The position numbers and the translations under genes are program-made. A stretch of DNA of 64,000 bases from Corynebacterium pseudodiphtheriticum DSM 44287 (GTDB lineage Bacteria > Actinomycetota > Actinomycetes > Mycobacteriales > Mycobacteriaceae), in assembly GCF_000688415.1 (NCBI RefSeq), contig NZ_JIAH01000005.1, positions 186,001 to 250,000 on the forward strand, read 5' to 3'. Within the stretch, counting starts at the first letter, position 1, and the number at the start of each line of letters is the position of its first letter. Below, piece by piece: positions 1 to 8,727 of the stretch. The notes below the pieces were generated by a model. The model saw only the letters and a list, made by a program, of their open reading frames with translations. It was not told the origin of the DNA and did not search any database.

Positions 1-1
1 G

Positions 2-91
2 CGCACGGAGCGTGATGGATTGTCGATGACATTGACGGCTATCGTGGGCTTGTTGTTGACTTTTGGTCCGGCGATCTTGGTAGTGCTCTAG
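2..91 (+). CDS. C-terminal end of a membrane protein (partial)
   Basis: Frame 2 is open from the window edge to a TAG at 89-91. The last 29 codons end in a run of hydrophobic residues (TAIVGLLLTFGPAILVVL) that looks like a terminal membrane helix. The rest of the gene lies outside the window, so I cannot name the family. A terminator-like hairpin about 100 bp downstream would suit it as the last gene of its transcript. Confidence 0.4.
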   Translation, partial: RTERDGLSMTLTAIVGLLLTFGPAILVVL

Positions 92-195
92 TGTTTCAGT
101 GATTGGCTATCTCGCCGCTTGGGACAAGAACGTCTAAAAACTGGTTGTGGTTAACACGACCGTCACGAGCTAAGCTATGAACTCGATTGCACATT

Positions 196-234
196 AAACC
201 CCTAGTCTTCCACAGTGTGGTGGCTAGGGGTTTT
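196..234 (+). terminator. Rho-independent terminator just before proC
   Basis: A 10-bp arm AAACCCCTAG (196-205) pairs with CTAGGGGTTT (224-233) and runs into a T tract. It is only about 22 bp before the proC start, so it either ends the upstream transcript with the proC promoter inside or very near it, or acts as an attenuator for proC. Confidence 0.7.
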
Positions 235-256
235 GCTTTCTGGCATCGTAGAAACC

Positions 257-1063
257 ATGACTAACATTGCAGTTCTAGGTGGAGGCCAGATCGGAGAAGC
301 TCTCGTTTCCGGTCTCGTAGCCTCTGATTACGACCCAAAGTCCATTACCGTGACTAACCGTAGTGCCGAGAAATCGAGCTACTTCGAAGAAAACTACGGT
401 GTGCACACTACTTCGGATAACGCGGCTGCGATCAAGGACGCCGATTATGCGTTTTTGTGCGTCAAGCCTTATCACATTATTGATCTGTTAGAAGATGTTT
501 CCGAGACTCTGCAGTCGAGGGAAGGTAAAACTGTGGCCGTATCCATGGCCGCAGGTTTGACCTTAGAGGCTATGGAAAAAGCGGCTGGCAGCGGGGTGCC
601 AGTGGTTCGTGTGATGCCAAACACCCCGATGCTGGTCGGTAAAGGAACTAACGCTGCAGCGCCAGGAAGCAGCGTATCCGATGAACAGATGTCGGGAGTT
701 TCAGAACTGCTCGAGGCAGTTGGTGAAGTAGTCATCGTAGAAGAAGGCGATATGGATGCTGTAACCGCGATGTCAGGTTCCTCGCCAGCGTATTATTTCT
801 TGGTCACTGAGGCTCTTATCGACGCCGGTGTGCAGATGGGGTTGAAGCGCGATGTCGCCGAGAAACTGGCTACCAATGCCGCCCACGGTGCAGGAAAGAT
901 GCTGACGGATTCTGGTCGTGATCCAGCAACCCTTCGGCAGAACGTCTCTTCTCCAGGTGGCACCACTGTGCATGCTCTTCGTGAACTTGAAGAGTCTGGT
1001 CTACGTGGCATGTTCTTCCGTGCAGCTGAGGCCTGTGCTAACCGCTCCAAGGAACTTGGCTAA
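257..1063 (+). CDS. proC: Pyrroline-5-carboxylate reductase
   Basis: Catalyses the last step of proline synthesis, NAD(P)H-dependent reduction of pyrroline-5-carboxylate, in the cytosol. The 268-residue protein opens with the Rossmann glycine motif LGGGQIG (residues 7-13), carries the VRVMPNTP segment near 120, and has the helical C-terminal dimerisation region with GSSPAYYF and a GKML segment. Length is normal for ProC. An in-frame ATG at 215 exists but lies inside the terminator hairpin, and the glycine motif fits a start at 257. The gene precedes an HTH gene and a bS22-like gene, the same order as in mycobacteria. Confidence 0.95.
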   Translation: MTNIAVLGGGQIGEALVSGLVASDYDPKSITVTNRSAEKSSYFEENYGVHTTSDNAAAIKDADYAFLCVKPYHIIDLLEDVSETLQSREGKTVAVSMAAGLTLEAMEKAAGSGVPVVRVMPNTPMLVGKGTNAAAPGSSVSDEQMSGVSELLEAVGEVVIVEEGDMDAVTAMSGSSPAYYFLVTEALIDAGVQMGLKRDVAEKLATNAAHGAGKMLTDSGRDPATLRQNVSSPGGTTVHALRELEESGLRGMFFRAAEACANRSKELG

Positions 1064-1174
1064 AACTTCTTTTATGCAACGGCAGGACACTTGCTCGGTG
1101 ATATGACTGTCTGGTTGTTTAATGCCTACTAAAAAGCTCGCCGCATCATGACCGGTTGAGCTTCAGAGATAACG

Positions 1175-1233
1175 CCCGCCGACCGCATCGTTGCCAGAAT
1201 ACATACTGGCACTGGTGTGGTGCGGCGGGTTTT
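1175..1233 (+). terminator. Terminator after proC
   Basis: CCCGCCG...GCA (1175-1187) pairs with TGCGGCGGGTTTT (1221-1233). An inner TGCCAG/CTGGCA stem extends the hairpin. The region 1064-1416 between proC and the HTH gene holds this terminator; I see no other gene in it. Confidence 0.7.
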
Positions 1234-1416
1234 GCGTACTTGTGAGCAGTTACGTTCCAGGAGATATTCGGGGGTTGCAAGCGATAGATGGGATTAATGT
1301 GCAGGGCGGGTCGCAATAGTCACAAGTGACACGCTAGACTAGTTTGAGCACGTGCGTGTGAAGTCCTGCGGGAGGGGAAGCCTGCAGCGCACTACGAGCT
1401 GAAGGGTGAGATACAT

Positions 1417-1608
1417 ATGGCACATGAAGACAAAGGAACGTTTCTGACCATCGCCGAGGTTGCGGAGATGATGCGCGTCTCGAAAATGACGGTCTACCGC
1501 CTTGTGCACGCTGGCGATTTGCCGGCTGTTCGCGTGGGACGTTCTTTCCGGGTTCACGAAGAAGCCGTGAACGAGTACCTGCACTCGTCGATTTACGAGG
1601 TTGGGTAG
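1417..1608 (+). CDS. Small excisionase-type helix-turn-helix DNA-binding protein
   Basis: 63 residues, almost all a MerR/excisionase-like HTH: LTIAEVAEMMRVSKMTVYRL (about 11-30) followed by the wing VRVGRSFRVHEEAVNEYL. A good Shine-Dalgarno (AAGGGTGAG) precedes the ATG. This family includes BldC-like developmental and metabolic regulators of actinobacteria; the positional counterpart in M. tuberculosis is the small HTH gene after proC. The genes it regulates cannot be told from sequence. It is a stand-alone chromosomal regulator, with no integrase or phage genes nearby, so excisionase describes the fold only. Confidence 0.85.
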   Translation: MAHEDKGTFLTIAEVAEMMRVSKMTVYRLVHAGDLPAVRVGRSFRVHEEAVNEYLHSSIYEVG

Positions 1609-1784
1609 TTTTACGGACTCATCACAATAGCGATTGAGTTATTACCGGAACTTGCAAACCTTTAATCGGCTTTGCACCCTCGCGGCAGGCATCTGTTGAT
1701 GCAGGGACACCGAGCCAGGCTACGTCATTAAGACTTGCCAGTTCTGGGAAATCCCCGGAGTTTGCCCAGATTTGGGTAAGCTTC

Positions 1785-1813
1785 TTGACAATCGCTAAAG
1801 TGTGAGCATTAGT
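1785..1813 (+). promoter_or_regulatory. Candidate sigma70-type promoter for the bS22-like gene
   Basis: TTGACA at 1785-1790, 17-bp spacer, ATTAGT at 1808-1813. It lies about 47 bp upstream of the small ribosomal protein gene. The -35 is perfect and the -10 is weak. Confidence 0.4.
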
Positions 1814-1859
1814 GTCGGCAGTTTGTACACATATCAACTAAGAATTGAGGGTACTGACC

Positions 1860-1961
1860 ATGGGTTCAGTCATTAAGAAGCGCCGTAAGCGCATGTCCAA
1901 GAAGAAACACCGCAAGATGCTGCGCCGTACTCGCGTTCAGCGTCGTAAACTGGGCAAGTAA
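1860..1961 (+). CDS. bS22-like 33-residue ribosomal protein (AURKAIP1/COX24 domain)
   Basis: A 33-codon ORF encoding a strongly basic peptide beginning [19 protein letters not shown] and ending RRKLGK. It matches, from memory, the tiny conserved actinobacterial protein found on the mycobacterial small subunit and named bS22, previously annotated as AURKAIP1/COX24-domain protein. A GAGGG Shine-Dalgarno lies about 10 nt before the ATG and a consensus -35 is upstream. Automated callers often miss it because of its length. Its position after proC and the HTH gene is the conserved one. Confidence 0.9.
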   Translation: MGSVIKKRRKRMSKKKHRKMLRRTRVQRRKLGK

Positions 1962-2116
1962 ACTAGCTCACGTTATTCAGTTGGAGCCAGATCCTATGTG
2001 GTCTGTCTACCAGCACGCACCCTGTGGAACAGGCTGGAGTTCGGCATCCAAATTACCGTCGAGTCTCCATGCCACTAGTTTCCACAGGGATTTTGTGTAT
2101 CTAGTGCAGATCCGGG

Positions 2117-3748
2117 CTATGCGGCTCTGTTTTTGGTGCGCGCCTTGGTCGGCGTTGGAGAGGCTGCCAGCAACCGACGACCTGGAGCATTGTGTGCGGC
2201 AATCGTTTCATTGATGTCGATCTTTCCGGTGCTGGGGTTAAATTTGCCTACAAGATGAGTATCGTTTTCTCTTTCCATGTGGCCCATGTTGTTTTGGCCG
2301 TCACGTTGGTCGTTATTGCCTCGGTGATGATAGGCGCAAAGTAGCGTGAGGTTTTCGATGTTGGTCTTTCCACCGTGAGAATACGCAGTTATGTGATGGC
2401 CTTCGCATTTCGCCGCTGGCTCTGAACAGCCAGGGTGGCTACAAACTAGCTGCATTGCAGTGAGAAAGGCTCTTTGGATCTGAGTCGTGTTGCGTACTGA
2501 ACCCGCGTCGAGAAGCTTTGCCCTGCCATTGTCCGTGATTCCAAGATGGCATTCGGAGATTCCCAATTGCATAATTTCTGCCGGGGTTAGCGTAGTGCCG
2601 GTATCTGTCCGGAACCTCGTTCGTGGTCCCATATTTAGGTAGTCATCGATTGTGCCGACCAGCACCAGTTGCGCAGACACTCTAGCAGTTGTTGCTTTCT
2701 CTGCTGATTCCGCTGTGACTTGGGACGCTTCCGAGTTTGGTGTAGGCCCGAATATAGCGTTCATGAAGTAGTCGTGGACAAATTGTGAAAGTGTTCGAGT
2801 CTCCGTGACAGTGGCGTCGGCCTGACGGGCTTTCCAGACTCGTGTGGCTTTTGCCCGAATAGCTTCAATGCGCGTGGAGAAGACAGGGTCGGTGGTAATT
2901 CCGAAATTTATCATTCCGTTGGGAAGCTCTCGGGGTTGAGAAATGTAGCGCTTAGAGCGTGCAGATTCTTGGGTTGCCCGTGCCTTAGCAGGCGACGAAT
3001 AAGCGTCAGGATGATTATTTGCGTTGCGTATACGCTCACGACACCAGTGGGTGAGGTCGGCACAGTTGCGTCCCTTGTCAGCCTCTTTCATGGATTCTAG
3101 ACGAACCTGGTGTTTTCCTGGCACCGCGGTGTCGTTAAGGTGGCGTAACTCCCGATCAATTACGTCGACCTTGTCTGTGGAAATTTTTCGTGCAAGTTCA
3201 CGACCGGTAGATTGGGCATATCTTTCCTGGTTAAGCTTGTTTTTTGCTAAACGCATCCGTTTTGATCGCTGATTGCTAGATTCAACTTCGACTTCCTCGT
3301 CATCTGGATCGTATTCGGCGATATGGATGTGTCCGTAGGCGGTTGTTGCACGATTTTTTACAGTATTGGCGTGTGATGTGGAATAACCTAGGCGTTTGGT
3401 ATAAAACCCACGAGCGGTCGTTGTGCCTACCAATCGACCAATTTCGGTTCGCTCTGCACACCATGCAAGGGAAGTTTCGCTGGATCGACGGGCAGAAGCA
3501 GCCTGGGAAAGGTATTCGAGTGCTTGCGCAATAGATGCTCTGTGGTCGAGGTGTTTACTTTTAGATTGCGCTAGTTCATCGCAAAGATCTGCTAATTCTG
3601 CGTCTAATTTCGAGAGGATGGACGCAATGTCGGAGACTCGTTGCCAAGCGTCTGCCCGTTTTTGGTTATGTAGGTGTGGAGGACGTTTCCGGGAACCATG
3701 CTGGTGCTGTTCTGGGGAAAACTCACGTAGCTTGCCTAAAGGTGTCAT
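2117..3748 (-). CDS. HNH endonuclease-domain protein of the DUF222/13E12 type
   Basis: 543 residues from the ATG at 3748. The C-terminal region holds an HNH core: a CSHPGCSEPAAKCEGHH segment followed by HGGKTNIENLTLLCAYHHR, giving the Cys pair and His residues expected for a zinc-ribbon HNH nuclease. The N-terminal part is helical and charged, as in the DUF222/13E12 family that is multicopy in actinobacteria and often tied to mobile DNA. The frame extends upstream to a TTG at 3841, but a TAACGT box sits exactly 7 nt before the ATG at 3748, arguing for a leaderless start there. Base composition looks more AT-rich than the neighbouring heme genes. Substrate and role are unknown. Confidence 0.75.
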   Translation of the reverse strand: MTPLGKLREFSPEQHQHGSRKRPPHLHNQKRADAWQRVSDIASILSKLDAELADLCDELAQSKSKHLDHRASIAQALEYLSQAASARRSSETSLAWCAERTEIGRLVGTTTARGFYTKRLGYSTSHANTVKNRATTAYGHIHIAEYDPDDEEVEVESSNQRSKRMRLAKNKLNQERYAQSTGRELARKISTDKVDVIDRELRHLNDTAVPGKHQVRLESMKEADKGRNCADLTHWCRERIRNANNHPDAYSSPAKARATQESARSKRYISQPRELPNGMINFGITTDPVFSTRIEAIRAKATRVWKARQADATVTETRTLSQFVHDYFMNAIFGPTPNSEASQVTAESAEKATTARVSAQLVLVGTIDDYLNMGPRTRFRTDTGTTLTPAEIMQLGISECHLGITDNGRAKLLDAGSVRNTTQIQRAFLTAMQLVCSHPGCSEPAAKCEGHHITAYSHGGKTNIENLTLLCAYHHRGNNDQRDGQNNMGHMERENDTHLVGKFNPSTGKIDINETIAAHNAPGRRLLAASPTPTKARTKNRAA

Positions 3749-3755
3749 GGAACTG

Positions 3756-3761
3756 ACGTTA
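3756..3761 (-). promoter_or_regulatory. -10 box for leaderless HNH-gene transcript
   Basis: Minus-strand TAACGT separated by 7 nt from the ATG at 3748. No Shine-Dalgarno is present. Confidence 0.4.
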
Positions 3762-3966
3762 AGAGCCCGGGGCGGATAGTTGCAGTGGAAATGGGGGAAC
3801 AGTCCGAAAAGCTGTGGAGAAACGGAGTTATCCACAGCCAATGATGGGGTTGGGTTGCAGCAAAAGATGAATGAACGTTGTTAAATTTATTGGGCAGCAA
3901 TCTGTGCTTGAATTAACCAGCTTTTGATTTACCTGGCTTTTAGTTTGAACGGTGGCTATTTGCTTT

Positions 3967-5043
3967 CTATGTGGTGGATTTTTTCTTAGAAGGCCCTAAT
4001 ATTTTCCAGCCACCGTAAGCACCGTAGGAAAATAGTGCGGTAATTAATGCTGGTACACCGAAGGACCGCACGGCCTTGCGTAGGGAACGGTAGTCGTTGA
4101 TTTTCCACCCTCGCGATTCCGCTTCCTTGCGCAGTTCCCTATCTGGGTTAATAGCTACGGCGGTGCCGACCATTGTCAGCATCGGAATATCGTTGATTGA
4201 ATCTGAATAGGCAGTACAGCGATCAAGATCTAGCTTCTCCATCGCAGCCAAAGCAGCGACTGCATGTTTTTTACCTGGTCCGTGCAGGATGTCGCCGACT
4301 AGTCGTCCAGTGAATTTGCCGTTTTGCACCTCTGCCACGGTGCCAAGCGCACCTGTAAAACCAAACCTTTGGGCTAGAATTTGGGCGAGTTGCACAGGTG
4401 TTGCCGTCACGAGCCATACTTGTTGGCCGGCTGCCAAGTGTTTGTTCGCTAGTTCACGGGTAGCAGGATAGGCTTTGTCTGCAACCCTTGAGTCCACGAT
4501 TTCTTGGCAGATGTCGTTGAGCTCTTCTACGGTGCGGCCTTTAATAAATTCCAGGGCTTGTTCGCGCCCTGAGGCTACGTCATTGATGTTTTCGGAGCCG
4601 GTAACGCGGTATTTTATTTGTTTCCACGCGATCGGGGCGATATCGCGCAAGCGAAAAAACCGCTTCCGTGCCAGGCCCATAGCGAGAACGACGAGTGATG
4701 ATCCTTGAATGAGGGTGTTATCTACGTCAAAAAACGCAGCTGCGCCGATATCTTGCGGTATGGCGGGGTCGGGCTGAGTGAGTTTAAAGCTTCCTGCGGC
4801 TTTCACTGATCCCGAGACCGAGGCGACGCCCGAGTCAAAGTCGGGGAGGCCGATGCCAAAAGTTTCGCTAATGGCGTTTGCGGCGGCGGCTTCACCGGCT
4901 TCTTGTTGGTGTGCCTCGTCCAGCGGTGGCATAACGGTGTTTTCTAGGAAACGTCGTAAATTGCCGCGACTTGCAGACCATTCCGCGAGGAAATCTTCTG
5001 CTGAGTTCGGCCCACTGCCGTCAGGATCAGACAAGAAATTCAC
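3967..5043 (-). CDS. HAD-superfamily IB phosphatase, SerB1-like
   Basis: 358 residues. Motif I FFDVDNT with nucleophile Asp106 and Asp108, motif II around LVTATP (about 216), and motif III/IV SDSINDIPML (about 290) place it in HAD class IB with phosphoserine phosphatase-like proteins. About 100 variable residues precede the catalytic domain and a hydrophobic stretch near the C-terminus (VPALITALFSYGAYGG) may anchor it to the membrane. In M. tuberculosis the equivalent position holds serB1. The start is GTG at 5043, preceded by a TAAAGT box at 7 nt. The true substrate is not provable from sequence. Confidence 0.8.
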   Translation of the reverse strand: MNFLSDPDGSGPNSAEDFLAEWSASRGNLRRFLENTVMPPLDEAHQQEAGEAAAANAISETFGIGLPDFDSGVASVSGSVKAAGSFKLTQPDPAIPQDIGAAAFFDVDNTLIQGSSLVVLAMGLARKRFFRLRDIAPIAWKQIKYRVTGSENINDVASGREQALEFIKGRTVEELNDICQEIVDSRVADKAYPATRELANKHLAAGQQVWLVTATPVQLAQILAQRFGFTGALGTVAEVQNGKFTGRLVGDILHGPGKKHAVAALAAMEKLDLDRCTAYSDSINDIPMLTMVGTAVAINPDRELRKEAESRGWKINDYRSLRKAVRSFGVPALITALFSYGAYGGWKILGPSKKKSTT

Positions 5044-5050
5044 TCGCTAA

Positions 5051-5056
5051 ACTTTA
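5051..5056 (-). promoter_or_regulatory. -10 box for leaderless HAD-phosphatase transcript
   Basis: Minus-strand TAAAGT, 7 nt before the GTG start at 5043. The rest of the 5044-5373 gap contains no gene I can support. Confidence 0.45.
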
Positions 5057-5373
5057 CCTGTTGTATGTAAAAACCCATTAATATTTCGTGCTGTATTTTC
5101 TCTGGTGTAGAACTGCTTGGGCGAACTTTCGGGGGCCAGTTCAACTGCGGTCGGGTGGATTGGCCAGATAGTATGTGGTTGTGGAGCGGTTTCTAGTCGC
5201 CTTGAGAGTGTAGTTCGGGGAATACTGTGTTCGAGATGCAAGCAGAATTTGGTTACCCAGTGTGCAGCTAAGATGGTGCCATGAAGCTGGCGTTGAGCCG
5301 CACTGGACCTGGGGCTAGAGCGGCCCGCAGAACATAGACCCGTATAGCTTAGAAGTTAGAGAGGCTAGTTTGC

Positions 5374-5757
5374 ATGATGAATGACGCTTGGCGATCCGGG
5401 GAGTCCGCGATGCAATCGCGCCACGATAATTCTGTTGGGGTCGCTCGAGCTGAGGAAGATGCCACCGAGAATAAGGCTGAAGCTGGTTATATTCCTAGAC
5501 CTAACTCCACGCCCACGCACATCGTAGAATTGATGGTTCGGACAAATTGTGGGTCGTGTGTTCGCGTTCGCGAGCAGATCGCCCCAATCGTTGCAGCCGC
5601 AGATGCAAAACTGGTCGTGCGTAACGTTGATAATGATGCTGAGCTTGCGGTCGAGTTTGGAGACCGGGTGCCGGTGGTGGTTCTTGATGACGAGGAATTC
5701 GCGTGCTGGGAGGTCGACAACGATGAGTTGGCCGCTGCTTTGCAGAATGGGCTCTAG
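5374..5757 (+). CDS. Glutaredoxin-like thiol-disulfide protein (DUF836 type)
   Basis: 127 residues. A thioredoxin-fold core starts at about residue 48 (THIVELMVRTNCGSC) with a redox CGSC motif at Cys59-Cys62, followed by a VPVVVLDDEEF segment containing the cis-proline typical of the fold. The 45-residue N-terminal extension is hydrophilic and probably disordered; an internal ATG (second codon, or codon 13) could be the real start. A weak GAGAGG lies upstream. It sits directly before hemA, as its counterpart does in mycobacteria and C. glutamicum. The reductant and target are unknown. Confidence 0.8.
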   Translation: MMNDAWRSGESAMQSRHDNSVGVARAEEDATENKAEAGYIPRPNSTPTHIVELMVRTNCGSCVRVREQIAPIVAAADAKLVVRNVDNDAELAVEFGDRVPVVVLDDEEFACWEVDNDELAAALQNGL

Positions 5758-5837
5758 GAGCTGGTAATTTGCTTGCCCATTGCCCTGGAGATTCTGCTTT
5801 CTGTGGCCATTGGGGCTATCCTTTTGGTTGATATCAT

Positions 5838-5871
5838 GGGTAGACCTCAGTCGTGAGTGTGGGCCTACCCA
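5838..5871 (+). promoter_or_regulatory. Hairpin in the hemA upstream region
   Basis: TGGGTAG...CC pairs with GG.CTACCCA around a 12-nt loop. There is no following T run, so it is not an obvious terminator. It may end the glutaredoxin-like mRNA with help, or lie in the hemA leader. Confidence 0.3.
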
Positions 5872-6016
5872 AATCCGGGACAGCTGGAGGGCTCTAGCTG
5901 GAGTGCCCTAACTGGTGGGCGCGGAGTGCTGGGCGAAGCCCTGAGTCGTTCCAATCGTGACGTGGATTACTGTAGTTAAGTTTTGTAGTTGAGTTAGTGA
6001 GATTGCGGAGGAAAAT

Positions 6017-7483
6017 GTGAGCGTGCTCGTCGTGGGAATGTCCCATCGTTCGGCTCCGGTCGCTTTGTTGGAGCGACTGAGCGTAGATGGCATGCAACGC
6101 GAGGAGACGAATGCTGAGCTCGTGGCCACTTCGTCGCTGAGTGAGGCAATGATCATCTCCACGTGCAACCGCTTGGAGGTCTACTGCGTCACGAATTCAT
6201 TCCATTCCGGAGTTCAAGATGTGGTGGAAGTCCTGCACCGTATTTCTCACATTGATATCGATGAACTGCGTAGCTATCTCTACGTGCGCTATGCGGATGC
6301 TGCTGCTGAGCATATGATGGTGGTCGCCTCCGGGTTGGACTCCATGGTGGTCGGTGAGCAGCAAATCATCGGGCAGGTACGCAAGGCGTACCAGCGTGCA
6401 GTAGCCGCAAACACGGCTGGAAAAACTCTTCATGCCCTGGCGCAATCTGCTCTGCGAGCAGGAAAGAGAGTGCATACCGAGACTAAAATCGATGAGGCAG
6501 GCGCATCTATGGTTACTGTTGCGTTGAACGAAGCGCTGCAGTATATGGATTTGGGTTTGCAGAGCGGTGATGCCTCCGCAACTGTTCACACCCCCGACCA
6601 TGTCGACGAGCCTTTGCTGATCGGGCGTACAGCTTTGGTATTGGGAGCCGGCGCGATGGCGTCCTTGGCTGCCACACATCTGGGGCGGTTGGGCGTCGAC
6701 AAGATCATTGTTGCTAACCGCACCCGCGAACGGGCTGATAATCTGGTCGACCATGCGCACCAAGCTGGCGTGTGTGCAGAGGCTGTGAACTTCGAAGACC
6801 GTCAGCAAGTTTATGGCAAAGTAGACATCATCGTTTCGGCGACGGGCGCAGACAATTACACGGTCGACCGGGCTTCCATTCCGGAACAGCGCCACGGTCA
6901 CCTGGTACTCATTGACCTTTCATTGCCACGCGACATTGCGGATGACACCGCAAAGCTTCACGGGGTTGATCTGGTCAACATCGAGAGGCTGCATCAGTCG
7001 TTGACGTCGCAAAGCGATGAAGATACCACTGTCGGCCACCAAGACGCGAAACGCATTGTTCGTGAGGAGTTACAAGCCTTTGCTTCTGAACAGCGCGTAC
7101 GCGAAGTGGTCCCCGCAGTTTCTGCCTTGCGCAAGCATGCTGCTGGCGTGATTGAGTGTGAGATGGCGCGTCTTCGGCAAAGGCGTCCGCACATGTCGGA
7201 GGATGATTTCGGACAAGTACAGGTAGCGATTAGGCGTGCCGTCGACAAGCTATTGCACGAACCCACCGTGCGGGCGAAAAAACTCGCAGCGGAATCAGGC
7301 GCGGTCAGCCATGAAACAGCACTCCAAGAAATGTTTGGTTTGGAGATCGATGGTAGCTCGATTGCTGTCGATGCCGATGAGTTACCGTCCGTGCAGGAAG
7401 TTATTGCTCTGGGTAATAACGCCGGGAACCATTCCAGGGCCGAGGATAAGGCTGGGACGAATAAAAATTCCGTGGATAATTAG
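6017..7483 (+). CDS. hemA: Glutamyl-tRNA reductase
   Basis: Reduces glutamyl-tRNA(Glu) to glutamate-1-semialdehyde with NADPH, the committed step of C5 heme synthesis. The 488-residue protein has the N-terminal VGMSHRSAP motif, the catalytic Cys50 in ISTCNRLEVY, the conserved GLDSMVVGEQQIIGQV helix, an NADPH-binding segment LVLGAGAMASLAA, and a C-terminal dimerisation helix region. The start is GTG with a strong GCGGAGGAAAA Shine-Dalgarno. It heads the run hemA-hemC and acts with HemL, encoded 8 kb downstream. The acidic C-terminal tail is longer than in most homologues. Confidence 0.97.
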   Translation: MSVLVVGMSHRSAPVALLERLSVDGMQREETNAELVATSSLSEAMIISTCNRLEVYCVTNSFHSGVQDVVEVLHRISHIDIDELRSYLYVRYADAAAEHMMVVASGLDSMVVGEQQIIGQVRKAYQRAVAANTAGKTLHALAQSALRAGKRVHTETKIDEAGASMVTVALNEALQYMDLGLQSGDASATVHTPDHVDEPLLIGRTALVLGAGAMASLAATHLGRLGVDKIIVANRTRERADNLVDHAHQAGVCAEAVNFEDRQQVYGKVDIIVSATGADNYTVDRASIPEQRHGHLVLIDLSLPRDIADDTAKLHGVDLVNIERLHQSLTSQSDEDTTVGHQDAKRIVREELQAFASEQRVREVVPAVSALRKHAAGVIECEMARLRQRRPHMSEDDFGQVQVAIRRAVDKLLHEPTVRAKKLAAESGAVSHETALQEMFGLEIDGSSIAVDADELPSVQEVIALGNNAGNHSRAEDKAGTNKNSVDN

Positions 7484-7554
7484 CGTTAAAGAATCCCTTT
7501 AAAAAGCTTTAAGAGACGCAGAAGGCACCCGCATGGGGGCCTAAGGAGTAGAAC

Positions 7555-8448
7555 ATGTTGCAGATTGGTACCCGGGGCTCGAAGCTAGCTACTACCCAGG
7601 CTGGCCACGTGCGTGACTGGATTATTGCAGCTGGTGCGCCCGCGGAGTTAAAGATCGTTAAAACGGAAGGCGATGTGAATATGGCCCCGGTTGAGCGTAT
7701 CGGAGTGGGCGTATTTACACAGAAACTGCGGGAAGTACTTGATGCAGGAGGCTGCGACGTGGCCGTGCACTCGTTTAAAGACTTGCCGACGGCTGCGGAC
7801 GACAGGTTCCATTTGGTAATCCCGAAGCGCGAGGACAACCGGGAAGCCCTGATTGCGCGCGATGGTCTGCGCTTGGATGAATTACCGGAAGGTGCCCGCG
7901 TGGGTACTTCGGCGCCTCGCCGAATCTCACAATTGCTGTCCTTACGCCCGGATCTCGATATTCGTCCTCTGCGCGGGAATATCGAAACGCGAATGAGCAA
8001 GATTGACGACGGCGAACTCGATGCAGTGGTATTGGCATATGCCGGGCTGATCCGAAATGGCTATCAGGACAAAGCGACCCAGGTTTTTGCTGTAGATGAA
8101 GTGATGCCAGCTCCAGCGCAAGGGGCATTAGCCGTGGAAGTACGCATGAATGATGCTGCGGTTGTGGAAGTCGTCGACAAGCTCACCAGTGTCATCGACC
8201 GTGACTGCGCATTTGCGGAACGCGTGGTGCTGAATCGTTTGGAAGCAGGATGCACCGCTCCGGTCGCGGCGTATTCCACCTTCGATGAGCAGACTGGAAT
8301 GATTACTGCCCATGGTGGGGTGTTTGCACTGGATGGGAAAAAGAGGTTGCTCGCCGCTGCCAGCGGTACCGACCCTATCGCGGTAGGCGAAGAGGTTTCG
8401 CAGGCATTGCTTGCCGACGGCGCTGCGGAACTCCTGGGTGATTCCTAG
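7555..8448 (+). CDS. hemC: Porphobilinogen deaminase (hydroxymethylbilane synthase)
   Basis: Polymerises four porphobilinogens into hydroxymethylbilane. The protein is 297 residues, near the family norm. It opens with [13 protein letters not shown], has the substrate-binding [10 protein letters not shown] and GTSAPRR segments and LRGNIETR, and the dipyrromethane cofactor Cys233 in LEAGCTAP. The start ATG follows a CTAAGGAG Shine-Dalgarno. It is 71 bp after hemA and probably cotranscribed. Two copies of the CTTGCCGACG decamer lie inside it (7782 and 8410), read in different frames. Confidence 0.97.
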   Translation: MLQIGTRGSKLATTQAGHVRDWIIAAGAPAELKIVKTEGDVNMAPVERIGVGVFTQKLREVLDAGGCDVAVHSFKDLPTAADDRFHLVIPKREDNREALIARDGLRLDELPEGARVGTSAPRRISQLLSLRPDLDIRPLRGNIETRMSKIDDGELDAVVLAYAGLIRNGYQDKATQVFAVDEVMPAPAQGALAVEVRMNDAAVVEVVDKLTSVIDRDCAFAERVVLNRLEAGCTAPVAAYSTFDEQTGMITAHGGVFALDGKKRLLAAASGTDPIAVGEEVSQALLADGAAELLGDS

Positions 8449-8620
8449 CGCACCACCGGTGCCACGCTGGGACACTGAGATTGGGTGCTAAAGGGGTGCA
8501 TACTACTCGCCCTAAGGGCGCAACCTGACGTTAACCCTCGAGTTTCAATGAGTCCCGACTAATCCGTTTGTTTTTTAGTTTTCCGGCGTCTACTTTAAGC
8601 TGGTACTAGCACACGATAAT

Positions 8621-8672
8621 GCACCGTCTACGGTTTGGGTCCGGTTAAAGGCAAAACCGCAGATGACGGTGC
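8621..8672 (+). promoter_or_regulatory. Long hairpin upstream of hemD
   Basis: GCACCGTC (8621-8628) pairs with GACGGTGC (8665-8672), with inner CGGTTT/AAACCG pairing. T-rich sequence follows. It could be the terminator of hemA-hemC or a leader element of hemD. The rest of 8449-8727 shows nothing I can name. Confidence 0.4.
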
Positions 8673-8727
8673 TTCGTCGTGGTTTATTTTTGTTTACTGT
8701 CCGTGACCGCGCGTAGAAAAGGTCTAT

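Noticed and set aside
1417..1608. Excisionase of an integrated element
   Set aside because: No integrase, attachment repeats or phage genes nearby; the gene holds a conserved chromosomal position next to proC.
2117..3841. HNH gene as part of an intron, restriction system or insertion sequence
   Set aside because: No reverse transcriptase, methylase or terminal inverted repeats were found around it.
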